From contig CM106585.1 of NCBI GenBank assembly GCA_048013815.1, positions 1,798,001 through 1,862,000 of the forward strand: a stretch of 64,000 nucleotides of DNA, in the 5' to 3' direction. Of this stretch, positions 48,401 through 62,736 are shown in pieces. Every line of letters starts with the position of its first letter. The first letter of the stretch is position 1. The position numbers were made by a program, and so were the translations under genes. The notes beneath the pieces are model-generated. The model searched no databases, was not told the DNA's origin, and worked only from the letters and a program-made list of their open reading frames with translations. The DNA comes from Setoptus koraiensis (Eukaryota; Arthropoda).

Positions 48401-50978
48401 GAGTGTGTGTGTAGCGTTCGTTTTGAGTTGCCAGTGCTGTGAATTCAAGAGTTATTATTCAAGTTGTGATGTGCTAGCAAACTAGATAACTAGACAAACA
48501 AGGATAAGAGCGATATTGAGCGAGCTACAACAACAACCAGGAAGTTCACATCAGCAACAAAAACGTCCGCTGTTGCCTCTACTCACCCACTAACAGTGAG
48601 TCTAATGAGTAGTGAGCTCACCAATTGTTAAACAATGCTATTGGATAATATTGATATTGTTGTTGTTTTTAGTGGAACAATAGCAACGATTCGCTTTCAA
48701 TGTGATGCATCATGCATGGATAAAACACGGACGAAAGTGAACAGCCAGGCCAACTGAACGCCTCGAGCCAGCGTTTAGTTGGCTCGAGGCAAGCATCTCA
48801 CCACATCTTATCAGAGCGACAGTTAGCTGATTTCATTAGCACTGTTGGGCCTCAATCGTCCAAGTTCATTGTGTGTACCGATGTAAAAATATCTGCCATA
48901 TGCCACCAATGTAACACCGCGTAATAACCGCTTAAAGAGCGCAAAAAAAGGTGAGGGTGCCAGTGATTGTGTGACCACTGGCCACTCAACTGCTGGTACG
49001 GGCGTCTGTCCGCTAGGTGGCCGGATGGGGTGCAACTGGGCATGACACATGGATGATGATGAATTGAACACAGGCTGCTCATATGCGTACACTGTTCATT
49101 TATATGCATGTATATTGTTGCCATTGATTGACGACCACTGCTATTTATGTGGCACTGGCTATTGAGTTGCTCTCAATCTATTGCTCACGACTCACTTCTG
49201 GCAATTTACACTTTGTCCAATTACATTTGTCGATGTTGTTGCCGTTGTTGTGCGACTTTAATTGCTTCCAGAAATCCACCATCTGGCGTGCAGTTGAACG
49301 GTGCGGAATTTGCCAGTTGCTATTTGTTGTTTGTTGTTTGGCCGCCATGACGCACATTGGTGCAATGGCTGCGTTGAGGGGGCACACACACACACAACGA
49401 TCGTGGAGCGGTGGCGCGCATTGGCCCAATTCGTGTGTGCAGCATCAGCGGCAGCGGCAGCAGCAGCGGTAACTGTGCTGTGATAATGCGAGAGCGGTAG
49501 TGAGAGGGGAAGCAGCCAATTTATGTTGTGTCAGTATGACTGTGCACCAGTGCAGTGTGTCCAATGTTAAAGAGTCACTCTTGGTACTTCTGGCAGTTCT
49601 TACAGCTAGCCCTTCTAGGAACAGCTAACACACACACACACACACACAAACATTCGAAGCATTATGGGACAGACAATTGTGCAGCTTATTTGCATGTGTG
49701 TCTGCTGTAAACTGCTATTTATATTTATATATTTATAGTTATAGTTATACATTTATATATCACACAAGTGGACAAGGCATAACTCACATCTATTACACAA
49801 TATACTCATATAAAACGTTTATACTGGCTGCATTCGTATATTGATACCACTGTATGTATTCTGGCTTTACGGATGATAAACTCGACGACAGACGCAGCGC
49901 TGATACATTACCTGGCCATTGTTGGCGCCGTTGGACACTGGGACAATTTTAGACGACGACAACGACAATAGGACAACAACAATAATTCTGCACACACTTT
50001 GCATAATCTCACTCGCTGATATTAGATACGGGCGTTCGATCAACAATGACACACAAGTGATAACAAGCTGCCAACAACACGCAAATCTCAATCTAGATCT
50101 AGCCAAACTCAAAACTCATATACCATAATATATCTTTGCTGCCACACACACACACAACAACAACAACAAGCCCCCTAATACAATCAAAATGGACAGGCGT
50201 CAATAGGAGGCAGTCACCATTATTATTTATTTATATCTATCAGCGCCATTTATCTCATCGCCATCTTCATGATAAATGGACAAAAAACGCCAATTGCACA
50301 TTGCACTACAACTATCGTCAGTCCACCTACTACCCATACAACAACAATACATGCTAAACATTGAACGAAATATTATTGAGGGTCCTATTTCAAAAACAAC
50401 AACAGCCAATTACTATTTACAACAATTGATGCCACACAGCCGATGACGGCGACATGCAGAAACGACGGGTCACATTTCTTGGGACAAATCACATTTAACA
50501 TTTATGATAATAATTTGCATACAACTAACGCCAACACACTTTTGCTGACATTCAAATATTAACCACAGGCATAGTCACTTTTATATATGATCCTTATCTA
50601 TTCCATTGTCACTAGTGGATAGTAGCAACCTTGTTTGTCCCAATCACACATACAGCACATAGGGTGAAAAACCAGAAACAACAACAATAGACTCTCAAGA
50701 TAAACTTGCCAAGACAATCATAACGCTCAATATAGAAATTGCTATTTTAAATTAATTTTAACTTATCATACATAAGATCATCATCAATTCGCTTGTTAGT
50801 TGTTTTTTCTTATCAACTTTAATATCAACCGAATCATCTCAAAAAAAAAACAAGCATACAACAAACACGCTCACCTCTGAGAGGACCATTGGATATTTAT
50901 TAGACAACATCAAAACACTACTTCAATCCGAATAGTGAATTATCAATTTGATTGAACACAAACTAACGAACAATCATT
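40788..50978. other. Ten-kilobase noncoding interval between FAM151 and tweety
   Basis: Divergent promoter space. I found no exon that could be joined to either neighbour and no known family. Contents include (CT)n near 43390-43412, CTG/TTG runs near 42410-42440, a CAA/CAG run near 48181-48239 and many short A/T-rich stretches. A 20-base segment rich in gctggctcgaa repeats lies near 42160-42215. Open frames of 60-115 codons overlap on both strands and follow the repeats. Regulatory DNA or unrecognised 5' noncoding exons are likely. Confidence 0.5.
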
Positions 50979-52961
50979 ATGGAGGCCAAATTAGAGCAAT
51001 ATGCTGATTTTGCCAAAGCATTCATGACAAATATGTCAGCATACACATTAGCATATGACGACACCAAAACTTATCAAGTATCATTATTAGCCAAATATCT
51101 CCACAAAATTCCTCATTATGATGTCGAGCTGGTTAAAGTCAATTCTTCATTTGATCCCTCAAACAGTCATTATCTTGAGTCTGTGGCAATATGGACTGCT
51201 CTACCGGGATTCTGGTTGGTACTAACATTACTATTATGTCTAATGTTCTTTCTATGCCAGTGCTGTGACATTAGTAACAATAGTGAGAGAATGGACTCAC
51301 TTTCTCTAGATGGATCGCCCGTATTGGATGCACACGGACAACAGATAACAAATAAATTTAGAAAAGAATCGAAACCATCCAAATCTCATGGCTGCTCTAG
51401 ATTCTTTCTATTCATTCTAGCCATATTGACAATACTTTGTGTTAGCGCAGCATTATATGGATGCCTACAGATGCAAGTAGGAATGCATCAGGTCCAAACA
51501 GCAATGAATCATTTATCGCCAATAATTGATAGAATACGTAATCAGTCACTAGAAATGGACAGTGCTTTTAGCAACATAAATAAGGATGCTAACAGATTAA
51601 AGGAGACTCTTGGTAAAGAATTCAACACAAACAGGCACCATGTGCGTCTCGAAGAGATCTCCAAATTGACGCATAACACCAATCTGGAAATCAATAGGCA
51701 TGTTTACGATTTAAACAATGGCCTTCAATCCGTCAGTTTGGAGGCACCTCGATTGTCTATAAACATTATTGAGGATGTCAGGAAACCTTTCTCCATACTT
51801 ATGGTAACTTTACTGATGTTTATCAATATTATACTCATATATGGTGTATGCTGTAACTCTAGATGTTTCTTGCTGATGTACAGTATATTTGGCCTGCTCG
51901 CCATGATAATCTGCTGGATAGCCTGCTCGGTTTATTTAGGATTTTCTATAATGGCTGCTGATTTCTGTAGCAGTCCGCAACCGTTCCTCAGTTCATCGTC
52001 AACATCGGGAAGATATGTCTCGGCCTACGATAAAACTGAACCCGGAATCTACAACTACTATCTCTATTGTAGAAATAATTTGGATCCGAATAATCCCACT
52101 CCCACACCTCCAAAAACGATAGTCATCGTTAAAGAGCTCGATGATATATTGTCAAAAGCATTAACGGAATCGACAAATCTCAGTGCCCAATGTGCCGCCG
52201 GTAACTGCGAAAGATATGACCATATTATTACCTCATTTACCAACACAATACGTAAATCTAAAATAGATCTTGGTGCTATAACACTACAATTAGGCTGCCA
52301 ACCAACTCACAAGTTTTATGTCGATGCGATGTCAGGCTTTTGCAAGACCACTTTCGAAGGTGTCATAATCAAATTAGTTGTGGTTACATTGAGCGGACTA
52401 CTCTTTACATTTTTAACTTTAGGTTCTTCTCAATTGTGGATTTCAATACGCAAGAAACGAGTTGTCAGCTCGTCGAAAAGTTACGCCATGGCTAATCATG
52501 AAATAGACCCATTCTTGCCCAGCAGCAACCAATCAACTACATCACGAAGAAATAATCTGGGAATGAACCACTACGGTATCGCCACAGGATCAAGATCCAG
52601 GTAAATATTTGTGCAAGATCTCTTGTCACAGCAATTTCAAGAGCTAACTTGACATTCTAAGCTTAGTTTAAAGGAATATTCTTATCAAAATGTAGACATT
52701 TCAATTAATCTAGATACATCGTCTCTATAATCTACCCTGTTCATCTTGGCTTTCATTAGGCTTTCACACACACCTCCGCAAACACCCAGATTCAATACTA
52801 CTACATCAACTTCTTTGCATAATAGAATCAGAGGAGCAAATGAGGAGCATTTGGCTTTTTTATCACCCCCGCCGGCTTATGAGCAGCCTCTATATACTGG
52901 TCAACATTATCTTATGTCTAATACTCATAATCAACCCCATCTATATCCAGTACGTCCATGA
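50979..52961 (+). CDS. Tweety-family anion channel (TTYH)
   Basis: Two exons, 50979-52600 and 52760-52961, joined at CCAG|GTAAAT and CATTAG|G (phase 2), giving 607 aa (vertebrate homologues about 450-550). The N-terminus has the family stretch LAKYLHKIPHYD and FDPSNSHYLES. Five hydrophobic segments follow: near residues 68-95, 138-160, 270-292, 295-320 and 475-500. Between the fourth and fifth lies the Cys-containing extracellular loop (AADFCSSPQPFL, YLYCRNNLDP, AAGNCERYD). The second exon adds a cytoplasmic Pro/Thr-rich tail with TPPQTPRF and SPPPAYEQPLY, the latter resembling a PPxY ligand of WW-domain ubiquitin ligases, which known tweety proteins also use. The family has been linked to volume-regulated and calcium-activated anion currents and to lipid handling. 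The upstream UTR is AT-rich; the start is the first ATG of the frame. Confidence 0.93.
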
Positions 52962-53514
52962 TTAGGCTTATATCGACAATCAATTCTTGATGTATTTAAA
53001 GATTGTTAGAACTATTCTTTCCATATCTAGCCCCCGCTCTCTATTAGCTCATTATCTTTTCTACTATAAAAAAAAACTGACTAAATCCTCACATCGAATT
53101 CCTATACTCTGCCATCTCAAAATTTCTTAACTTTCTAATATTCTCCTCCTCTATCATCTCGCTATTCCAATATCCTCTATCTATCTACCTCTGAATCAAA
53201 ATCTTTAAAACTCAAACCCTCAACTTTACATCTGGACAAATATCACCATCGTTTTAATTACTCATGAATATCCTATCCACTGGAAAACGTCGACAACTAA
53301 TTTGTGACAATGTGAAAAAAAAACAAACGAAACAAATTTTCTCAACATGTTATCAATACTCAAAAAGACTGATTTTTTCAAATCAGTGCAGGCGACAAAG
53401 TTCTAATTGAAGACAATTTTTAATGTAGTGCGATCTAAAGATTATGTCAAATAAGTAAAGTTAGATACATTATTAATGAGATCCTAATGAGAATAAGTAT
53501 TGTGCAAAGCGATA
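52962..53514. other. 3' flanks of tweety and BarH (convergent)
   Basis: AT- and pyrimidine-rich on the plus strand, with no gene. No perfect AATAAA could be assigned to either gene; TATAAA near 53065 is a weak candidate for tweety. Confidence 0.5.
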
Positions 53515-54972
<1,458 letters not shown>

Positions 54973-56820
54973 TCAAGTCCAATCGAACCTAGTGGTGCTA
55001 TATGTCATGTGCTAATAAGTAATGAGCTGCCAATTGTGTTGCTGAAAAGTTGTAGCGTGACATAAGAACATGAAGTGTCTGGCTAGGAATATTCAGAGAA
55101 TTATTATTTTGAATTATTGTTATAAGTGAGTGTGCTTGCCGTTTCGTTGCTGTTTTGTTTTTGACTGTTTTGTGCGCGTTCATAAAACAATTTACAAACT
55201 TATTCACTGTTTGAAATCGTTCACTGTGAAAACTATCGCTATAGCTAATCTAATTCGATCTATCTAATTCGAGGCCACACAATCGTTGGCTTCTTTTCGC
55301 TGTTGGCTGTTGGTTCTTTTACCTGTTAGCTGAGTTGTTTGTTGTATATGTGTGAAGAATCGCTAGTCACACAATTTCTAACAATTACCAATTCTTTTTT
55401 CCTCTACTGCGCAAACTCAAACAGCAGCCCAAGTGGGGAAGCGAATATTCGCTAGCGGCCTGTTGTGCACTGTGCTTTTCCCTCATTGTGTTCATCCTCT
55501 ATATGTGTTTGTTGTGGCGTGCTAGTTAGCCGTATAAATCCGCCTATTTGTCCATATATGAACACACTGGAAATTATTTGACACACACACACACACTCAC
55601 AGAGAATTCTGTTGCTGTTCGCAGTTGCAATTTCGAATTTGGAAGCTTCGAACCGGCCGCCTTGATTAGTTGGCGCTTGAAAGAAGAGGAAAAGAAGCTC
55701 ATGATTGAGTGATTAGCGAACTAGTGCGACCACGGAGCACGGCCGCTTAAAAGTGATCGGACATGCTTTTGACTTTTTGTTGTAAGATGCTGTTGTTTCG
55801 AAATGTGAATTGTTTCAATTAATCCAAATCGATCGATCAAAAAAGAGCTCGTGTTTCTTTGCACTTTTGTCCAATCCGTCCAATCAGTTGTCTGGCGTGG
55901 TCAGCTCGGAATGGATCGATAAGATCGATCAATACTCTATCATATTGTCAGATAGAGTGTGTGTCTCAATCCTTTGCTTCGCCGCTTTGTCTATTCTTTT
56001 GCCGTGTTGGCTGTTTGCGCCATTGGTCATTTGCACGAATCGGCAGCACACTCTCTCATCTACTTTTTACAGCTGACTTTTTACCTGTCTGTTGTATTGA
56101 CTACAACGTTGTATCAACTATCTGGAGTAAGCCTATTACGGCATATTATTGCCATTTTGCCTGTGTATTATTGGCCGGGCGAAATTGAAATCGAATTAGC
56201 GCCTAAAAGAAGCACCAATATTTATCATGTCTGGCGGCCATTATTGGCGATTGTCCCTGGTTTCTGGTGGAATGGACAAAACATGAGATATTATTAAATG
56301 GAATTGAATTTTATCTCTCAGGCTTAGAGTTGCGGCACATTGTTTGTCGGCATCATCACAGGTGAGCCAACGATGAGAATCACCAATGAGACGCCAGAGG
56401 TGAATGTCTCATTGGGTCTAATTGCGGTCGCACTCCTACTATTTACCTGTGCGTATTTGTCCCGCACACTGACCAATGGCTCGTTGTTCCGCACCAATAA
56501 TCCCTCAATGGTCAACAGCTCAGTCGGCCACTGCTGACCACTGCCGACTGACCGCTCGCGGCCGACAATCGCACTATCTGTGGCGCTCTCTATCCCACGG
56601 GATGCGACACACCGCGCGCGCGAGAAAGAGAGAGAAAGTGATCATTAAGATGACGATGCAAACGATACCAAAATACCTGACCCCCGGAATACCTTTTGTC
56701 TTGGGCAGTGTTGCACAGCGCACAGTGTCTAGATTGGTGCAGCCAGTCATCAGTTCCAACGTCATAGTTGGCTAGCCAGGGCTGCTGCGACAGTTACAAC
56801 AGATGCTCACCTGGCGAGAT

Positions 56821-56858
56821 TTGCGTCATTTGCGCCACTTGCGTCATTTGCGTCACTT
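56821..56858. repeat. Short tandem repeat tttgcgtca
   Basis: About four 9-10 base units with one gcgcca variant. Confidence 0.8.
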
Positions 56859-57255
56859 TATCAGGCGGCGGCGGCGCTTGATCAAATGACCTGTCTCATT
56901 GTCAGTGTCAGTGTCAGCTGTTCAGCAACGCACGCTTGTGTCACAACTTGCGATTGGCGCACACAAGTGGCTCACAGTCTTGCCAGCGCGATGCACAGCC
57001 GGCAGCAAGCGTGTGCAGGCCGAGCTAACAATTGCAGCAAATAAAAGCGGCAATAAAGATAAAAAGCAAAAGGTGAGCAGTGCGCAGAAATTTACTGTTC
57101 CGCTGAGCGTGCCACACACAATCATGCCTGACATTAGCATGCACACTTACAGTGACAGAGTGACCATAATGAGTGACATAAGCGAGCTGCCTCGTCGTCA
57201 GCTGTTCCGTCGAATTTTGTCATTCCGTTACACTGCTTGTGTCAGTTAAATGGCC

Positions 57256-57288
57256 GCTGCTGCACCGCTGCTGCACCGCTGCTGCACC
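57256..57288. repeat. Three tandem 11-mers gctgctgcacc
   Basis: Exact copies, grading to the right (to about 57385) into degenerate ggtgcgagc units. Confidence 0.9.
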
Positions 57289-58393
57289 GGTGCCATGTGC
57301 TGATGCGAGCGGTGCCACACTGGTGCGAGCGGTTCAAGCGGTGCGAGTGGTGCGAGCGGTGCAAGGTGCACTGGTGCAAGCAGCATTGTGACGACATTAG
57401 CATTGTGAGTGTGTGAGCGGAAGTGGCACAAATGAGCGCAGCAAGTAATAAGAGCGTGCTAATGGTGCTGCGGCTTGCGGTGCAGCGGTGCTGCAGCGCT
57501 GCAGCGACTAGAGACTCTCGAGTCGAGAGGCAGGGGGAGGGAGCGAGAATTGGAAATTAACTTTGAGTGTCAACTTTTCACTCTCCTCAACTACCTGTTC
57601 CATTCATATGCTATTCACATGCCATTATGTCAGTCGCTCTGTCGGCTCGCACCGTCCGCCGGTGACTGTCGGCCGCGAGTGCCGCCAGTGGCGCAAACGC
57701 GACGCGCGATGCGATGTGATTTCTCCATTATCCGTGCTCCATTATCCATTTACAAACAATGGTATGGCGTGGTTTGGTTTTTTCCATTTGATATGGTGGT
57801 CAGCGGTGCGCCATTTATAGAGGCTGCACCATGCTGCGTGTGTATTATCTGTGCTAATGATGATTTTTGATGTTGCGTTATAGGCGTGATTGAGTTGCTA
57901 CGAGTTGGCGCGACGCAACGACGCGCCGCAACCAACAACAATAATACGCAAAGCAAATAAGAAGCCAACAAAGAATATAATACACACATAATGGTATTAG
58001 GCTGTTGCGTCGGCCGGCGCGTCGGTCGTTGGCGCGACGAGCACAATGCCAGCGGCCGGCTGGCCAAACTTGACCCTCGTGTCTCTGTTGTGTCGGCGGG
58101 TCATCGTTCATTTCTGCTGCCGGCCACTTGTGCGCACTTGTGGTCACTCCAACGTGAGCCAGCGCTGACGCAAAGATGATGCCGATCACGTTGCGCTGAT
58201 TGATTGTTGCTGCTGTGGCTGTTGTTGTCGTCGCTGTTGTTGTTGTTGTTGTTGCTGCTGCGGTTGTTGTTGTTGCCGAGCCACTGACATGGCGCAAATA
58301 ATAGCGCACACATGATACTCGCAACAGATAATACGGCTCATAATGCGCATAATGCGGATAATACTCACGATACGCAACATACAGCAACATGCA

Positions 58394-58447
58394 CAATATA
58401 GAGCGCACAGAGCACTTCCTGAAGTGATCTCTGTGCGCTCTATATTG
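58394..58447. repeat. Perfect 19-bp inverted repeat with inner stem
   Basis: Left arm 58394-58412 and right arm 58429-58447 are exact reverse complements (arm contains tagagcgcacagag). The 16-base centre itself folds: cacttc, ct, gaagtg. Confidence 0.97.
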
Positions 58448-58628
58448 ATAGCGAGCCAGCGTGTCGCGAACATCGTTGCCATTAGCCGGCCACGAATATC
58501 GCACTGGCAACACCGTCAACACTGGCTGGCAATATTGCAAATATTGGCCAATGATGCATTATTGTTGTTGGCTCGCTCATTCGGCTAATCGATCTTGATG
58601 TGTTTATATGTTGTTGTCGGCGGTCGTT

Positions 58629-58702
58629 GTTGCTGTTGTTGTTGTTGTTGCTGTTGTTGCTGTTGTTGCTGTTGTTGCTGTTGTTGCTGTTGTTGTTGCT
58701 GT
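58629..58702. repeat. TTG/CTG trinucleotide tract
   Basis: Mixed ttgttgctg nonamers. Apparent poly-Leu and poly-Asn frames are artefacts. Confidence 0.9.
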
Positions 58703-59218
58703 TGGCGGTCGTTGTTGCTGTGTGCGCATTAAAGGGTGGACCTATAATGAGCAATTGGTGGATTAATGGTCGCCGTTGCCAGACTCGAATGAGCATTGTG
58801 TGTGTGTGAGTCGAATGGCCAATGGTAAAATGAGCCGAATTGAATGATGATTCAATTGATGGCCAAAAGAGAACAACAAATTATCGTCGTCGTGATGATC
58901 ATGCCAACAACAACAGCAGCGACAGCGACAACCACGAGAAGTGTTGCATCAAACAGCCACTCAGGCTGATTACATAATAATCTCTGGCTATCATCATTGT
59001 GGTCATGGCGTCATCATCAATCAAATCAAATCGTGATCGTCCACTCATTCACTCAATTTGAACACTCGCTTGTATGAGCATGGGCGGTTGTCGCATTGGC
59101 CAATTGCCGCCACCGAGCTAGACGACCGAGGGAATAACTAACTAGTTATGAACATGATTTTTACCCCAGTTACATAATAACCCTTGCACTGTTAGCATTA
59201 TGCGCTGTCGTTGTGGTC

Positions 59219-59284
59219 GTTGCTGTCGCTGTTGTTGCTGTCGCTGTTGTTGCTGTCGCTGTTGTTGCTGTCGCTGTTGTTGCT
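59219..59284. repeat. 15-bp repeat tgctgtcgctgttgt, four copies
   Basis: Higher-order unit built from CTG/TTG/TCG triplets. A similar structure lies at 23471-23540. Confidence 0.9.
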
Positions 59285-59336
59285 GCTGTTGACTCGAGTT
59301 GAGTTGAGCTGCGAGCACAACTATGAGCTACAACTA

Positions 59337-59372
59337 TATTCTTGTGTATGCATCGGTGCATACACAAGAATA
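59337..59372. repeat. Perfect 16-bp inverted repeat, TCGG loop
   Basis: tattcttgtgtatgca, then tcgg, then the exact reverse complement. Only a 4-base loop. Confidence 0.97.
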
Positions 59373-59576
59373 AGGCGAATATATGAGATCGATTACAATG
59401 ATAATGATCATGATGCCAGTGACTTGTTAAGTCGCGTTAAGCTCGTTAGTCAATAAAGAATGGTCACAATCGCCGGCTGCAAATGAGTCCATCTCAATTT
59501 CGAGTCCATCAGCCACAGTCAACAACGAGTGCGAGCGCCCCCAACTGGGCAACTCCACGCAACAATACACGCCATG

Positions 59577-59621
59577 CCATACAAGTCAGCACCATACAAG
59601 TCAGCACCATACAAGACGGCC
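59577..59621. repeat. Three tandem 15-mers ccatacaagtcagca
   Basis: Two exact copies and a third with changes at its end. Confidence 0.9.
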
Positions 59622-60195
59622 CCACATGAGCGCCATAAGTAGCGCTGGATAAATATCACATATCATATTATATTATTACTAGTTACAACAACTCTGGTTG
59701 TTGTATCGCAAAGTCACCGAGTCGAGAAATATCCATCGGAAGTGCTCATGCGGCACGCTGCATACAACGCCGCATGAATTTGGCGCGCGCGCGTGTCCCA
59801 TCAACAAGCGAGCGTAGCGTAACTGCTGCACTTCCGGTCAATCCTTTGTACGCGCTGCGTGCATCATGTTGTGGTTGTTGTTGTTGCTGTTGTTGTTGTT
59901 CTTTCTAATGGTATGGTGGTTGGTCTGATAAGACCAATAATATGCTTGTATTATAGTCTTTAGAGTGGCCGCAAATCGACGGCCACCAACAAAAGTTGTA
60001 TGTCGAAAACCAAACGAAAGTTGTTCGAATTGGACCAGTGCTCGAATTAGCCATACACAAACAAGAACACACTGACTGTTGGAATACACACACACATTCG
60101 AGTTGGTCAGCAATGATTGTTGCCAACTAAACGCATTACGTCATAATGTCGGCACGTGATGCATAACGTGCTACGCTGCCTGTGATGTGTGCGAC

Positions 60196-60219
60196 GTGAT
60201 GTGTTGCGCAACACATCAC
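60196..60219. repeat. Perfect 24-bp palindrome
   Basis: gtgatgtgttgc followed directly by its reverse complement, with no spacer. Confidence 0.96.
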
Positions 60220-62605
60220 TAATGCAACTTGCAACTGTTGTCAGCTATGACTCAATACACGACGACACAGGCACGGCTGCATTGTGAGTCAGTTGTTGCA
60301 CAGTTGACAGTTACGTAAGTAAATGTAAACAAGCAAGTGTTATTAGCATAAAGTGGCCACAAAGTTGTCGTTGTTGTTGTTGTCGATGTTGTTGTTGTTG
60401 TGTGCATAAGAGCACTGATTAATGATTGAGTCATCATCAGCTTGAGCAAATATTTGCATTTGCACCACGCAATAGAAAGGAGGGATCGTTGTTGGTATTT
60501 TTAGTCATAGTTATTTTTTACTTTTTTACTTTTTCACTTTTTTACTCTCTTGCAAGAAATGGCTCAACTTGCGAAACGCAATCTGCAATTTGGCGCAATT
60601 TCAATTTTTGCACAATCTCTCGTTCGTCTAATGATGCTCAGTGATCGCTTATTGACACTTGAGTGCGGCCAAAAAATCCACAGCCACCTATTATCTGTGG
60701 GCTGCATGGCTAATGTTTATATTTGATTAGTTGATAGTGAAAAACGAGAGCACAACCGATGAGAAATGAGGCCTGATACGGTTGATACTTGGCAAACAAG
60801 CAAGTGGCTAATGATGCACTTGCCCGGCCTACGAGCGCAGCCAAAAACAAACGCAAACAAATGCAAATATCATCCACTTACGCAACGTATAAACAAGTGC
60901 CGTGCTTAACACTTGTGTGATTATCGTGTGATTAATAGTGCCGATAGTTTGACTTTTCGCTGCCAAAGTCGGCCAGAGTCGGCCAGAGTTGGCAGTGAAA
61001 AGGTATCTGTTATGTAACAATGGCATGAGATGGTTAATTGTGCATATGTGTCAATTGCGTTGCCAATGTGATCAATTGCGCCAACTTTGCTGCCTCACTT
61101 GTCGTTGGGCCTATAAATTGCGAGTCGTATTGTTGACATTTGTGTTGTGTTTGCAGTGGCGGTTAAAAATGGTCACCAATACATAATGCATATATATTCG
61201 CATATATATTCGCCAAATATAAGACGCCATTTTGAGCCAAATCAAGATACAACAGCGACATGCGGTGAGAAATGCAAGCGTAAAGACAAGATTTGCATAA
61301 ACCAACTTATGCACAATATATCCAAATTGACAACAACAAGTCAGCTGGAACCAACGGAACCAACAAGCCGATCTTGGCAAGTCATCTGACGATAACAACA
61401 ACAACAACAACAACACAAAGTAGTTGCTGTTTAAAGTGCTTATTACGTAACGTATCAAAATGAGGCCGCCACTATGTTGGCCAGTATCGTTGTGCGACCA
61501 CAGCGGCATGACTTGTATGACTGGTAGTATACTTATGGCATAGTTACAGTAGTCATCAATTTAATAGTTGCTTACTTTGTAATGTTGACCTGGATAAATA
61601 ACACACAATGACTCACATGATGACGACGATGACGGCGATGACGACGACGATGATGACGGCGATGACGATGGTGACGATGATGATGATGGCGATGAAATGA
61701 GATAAAACCGAGCAAATCAAATTAAATACTAAGTACAACTAAACTCAATTATTTGACATTGCCCTAATGATTAAATGCACATCACACAGTTGATTTGCCG
61801 GCCAGCTCTCATGTGTGTCTATAATCTCAATACTGTGTTATTATTGCATTGTTATTGTTACGCAATAGTTGCTTCTCATGCCCCCGTCGCCGTCGCTGCA
61901 GCAGCAACAACAACAACAACAACAACAGCAACAACAGCAACAACAGCAGCAGCAACAGCAACGACAGCAGCAACAACAACAGCAACAACAACGGCAGCCG
62001 GTGAGATGCTAATGATGGACGAAACTAGCCAACTTTGCACAAATTACTAATGACTTACCTGTGTGTAGCTCATTGATACTGTCTCACTGTTGCCTTGTGT
62101 TGGCCACAATGCATAAATTGCAATTGAGGCATAAAGTTGGCACAAAGTGGCGCCCGCCACACACCTCACCGCGCTTACCTGACTCAGCTGACTCACCTGG
62201 CTGCCCGACTGACCATTGTTATCGTGTTGGCGTCGCTCATGACGCAACCGTAATTGTTTATATACATACGTATGTATGTATATTTGTTGTCTTCTTTAGT
62301 CGTTTGCATTGTTTCTGGCGCGTCTGTCGTGGTGATTTTTGTCAGTCAGTTGCGCTGATGTTGTTGGCTGTTGTTGGCTGCGGTTGCCTGCGGTTGGCTG
62401 TGGCTGGCATCATCTCGCCGCAACTTGTTTGATCGCGCCATAATAAGCCTAATGAGTATGACCTCACAACTACTGACTGTGAGAAATGCGCTCTCACAAG
62501 CGCAAACAATGCAACACTGCCAACTCTTGGCCAACAAAATCTAAATTGGCTTGCAATTCAAATTATATTACGCAATTCGCCATCCCATCGGCCATATAGA
62601 GTAAT

Positions 62606-62638
62606 GTGCGCTCGGCAGGACAGTCCTGCCCAGCGCAC
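62606..62638. repeat. GC-rich inverted repeat, one mismatch
   Basis: gtgcgctcggcaggac and gtcctgcccagcgcac pair over 15 of 16 positions around a single A. Confidence 0.9.
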
Positions 62639-62710
62639 CATTATCGACACATCATCATCATGAGCGGTTTTTGTTTTCTCAGTTAGCTCTCCTCTATTCA
62701 TTGGCCTGAC

Positions 62711-62736
62711 TAACTAACTAACTAGTTAGTTAGTTA
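62711..62736. repeat. Perfect 26-bp palindrome of taac/gtta units
   Basis: taactaactaact joined to its reverse complement. A tetranucleotide repeat folded back on itself. Confidence 0.95.

Noticed and set aside
56899-57249. 116-codon plus-strand frame
   Set aside because: No family recognised; a GC-richer noncoding stretch can stay open by chance and the tail runs into a tandem repeat. It would need transcript or conservation evidence.
58394-58447. Possible microRNA precursor or transcription terminator hairpin
   Set aside because: Arms are perfectly paired with a tiny inner loop, unlike animal microRNA hairpins, and rho-type terminators do not apply in a eukaryote.
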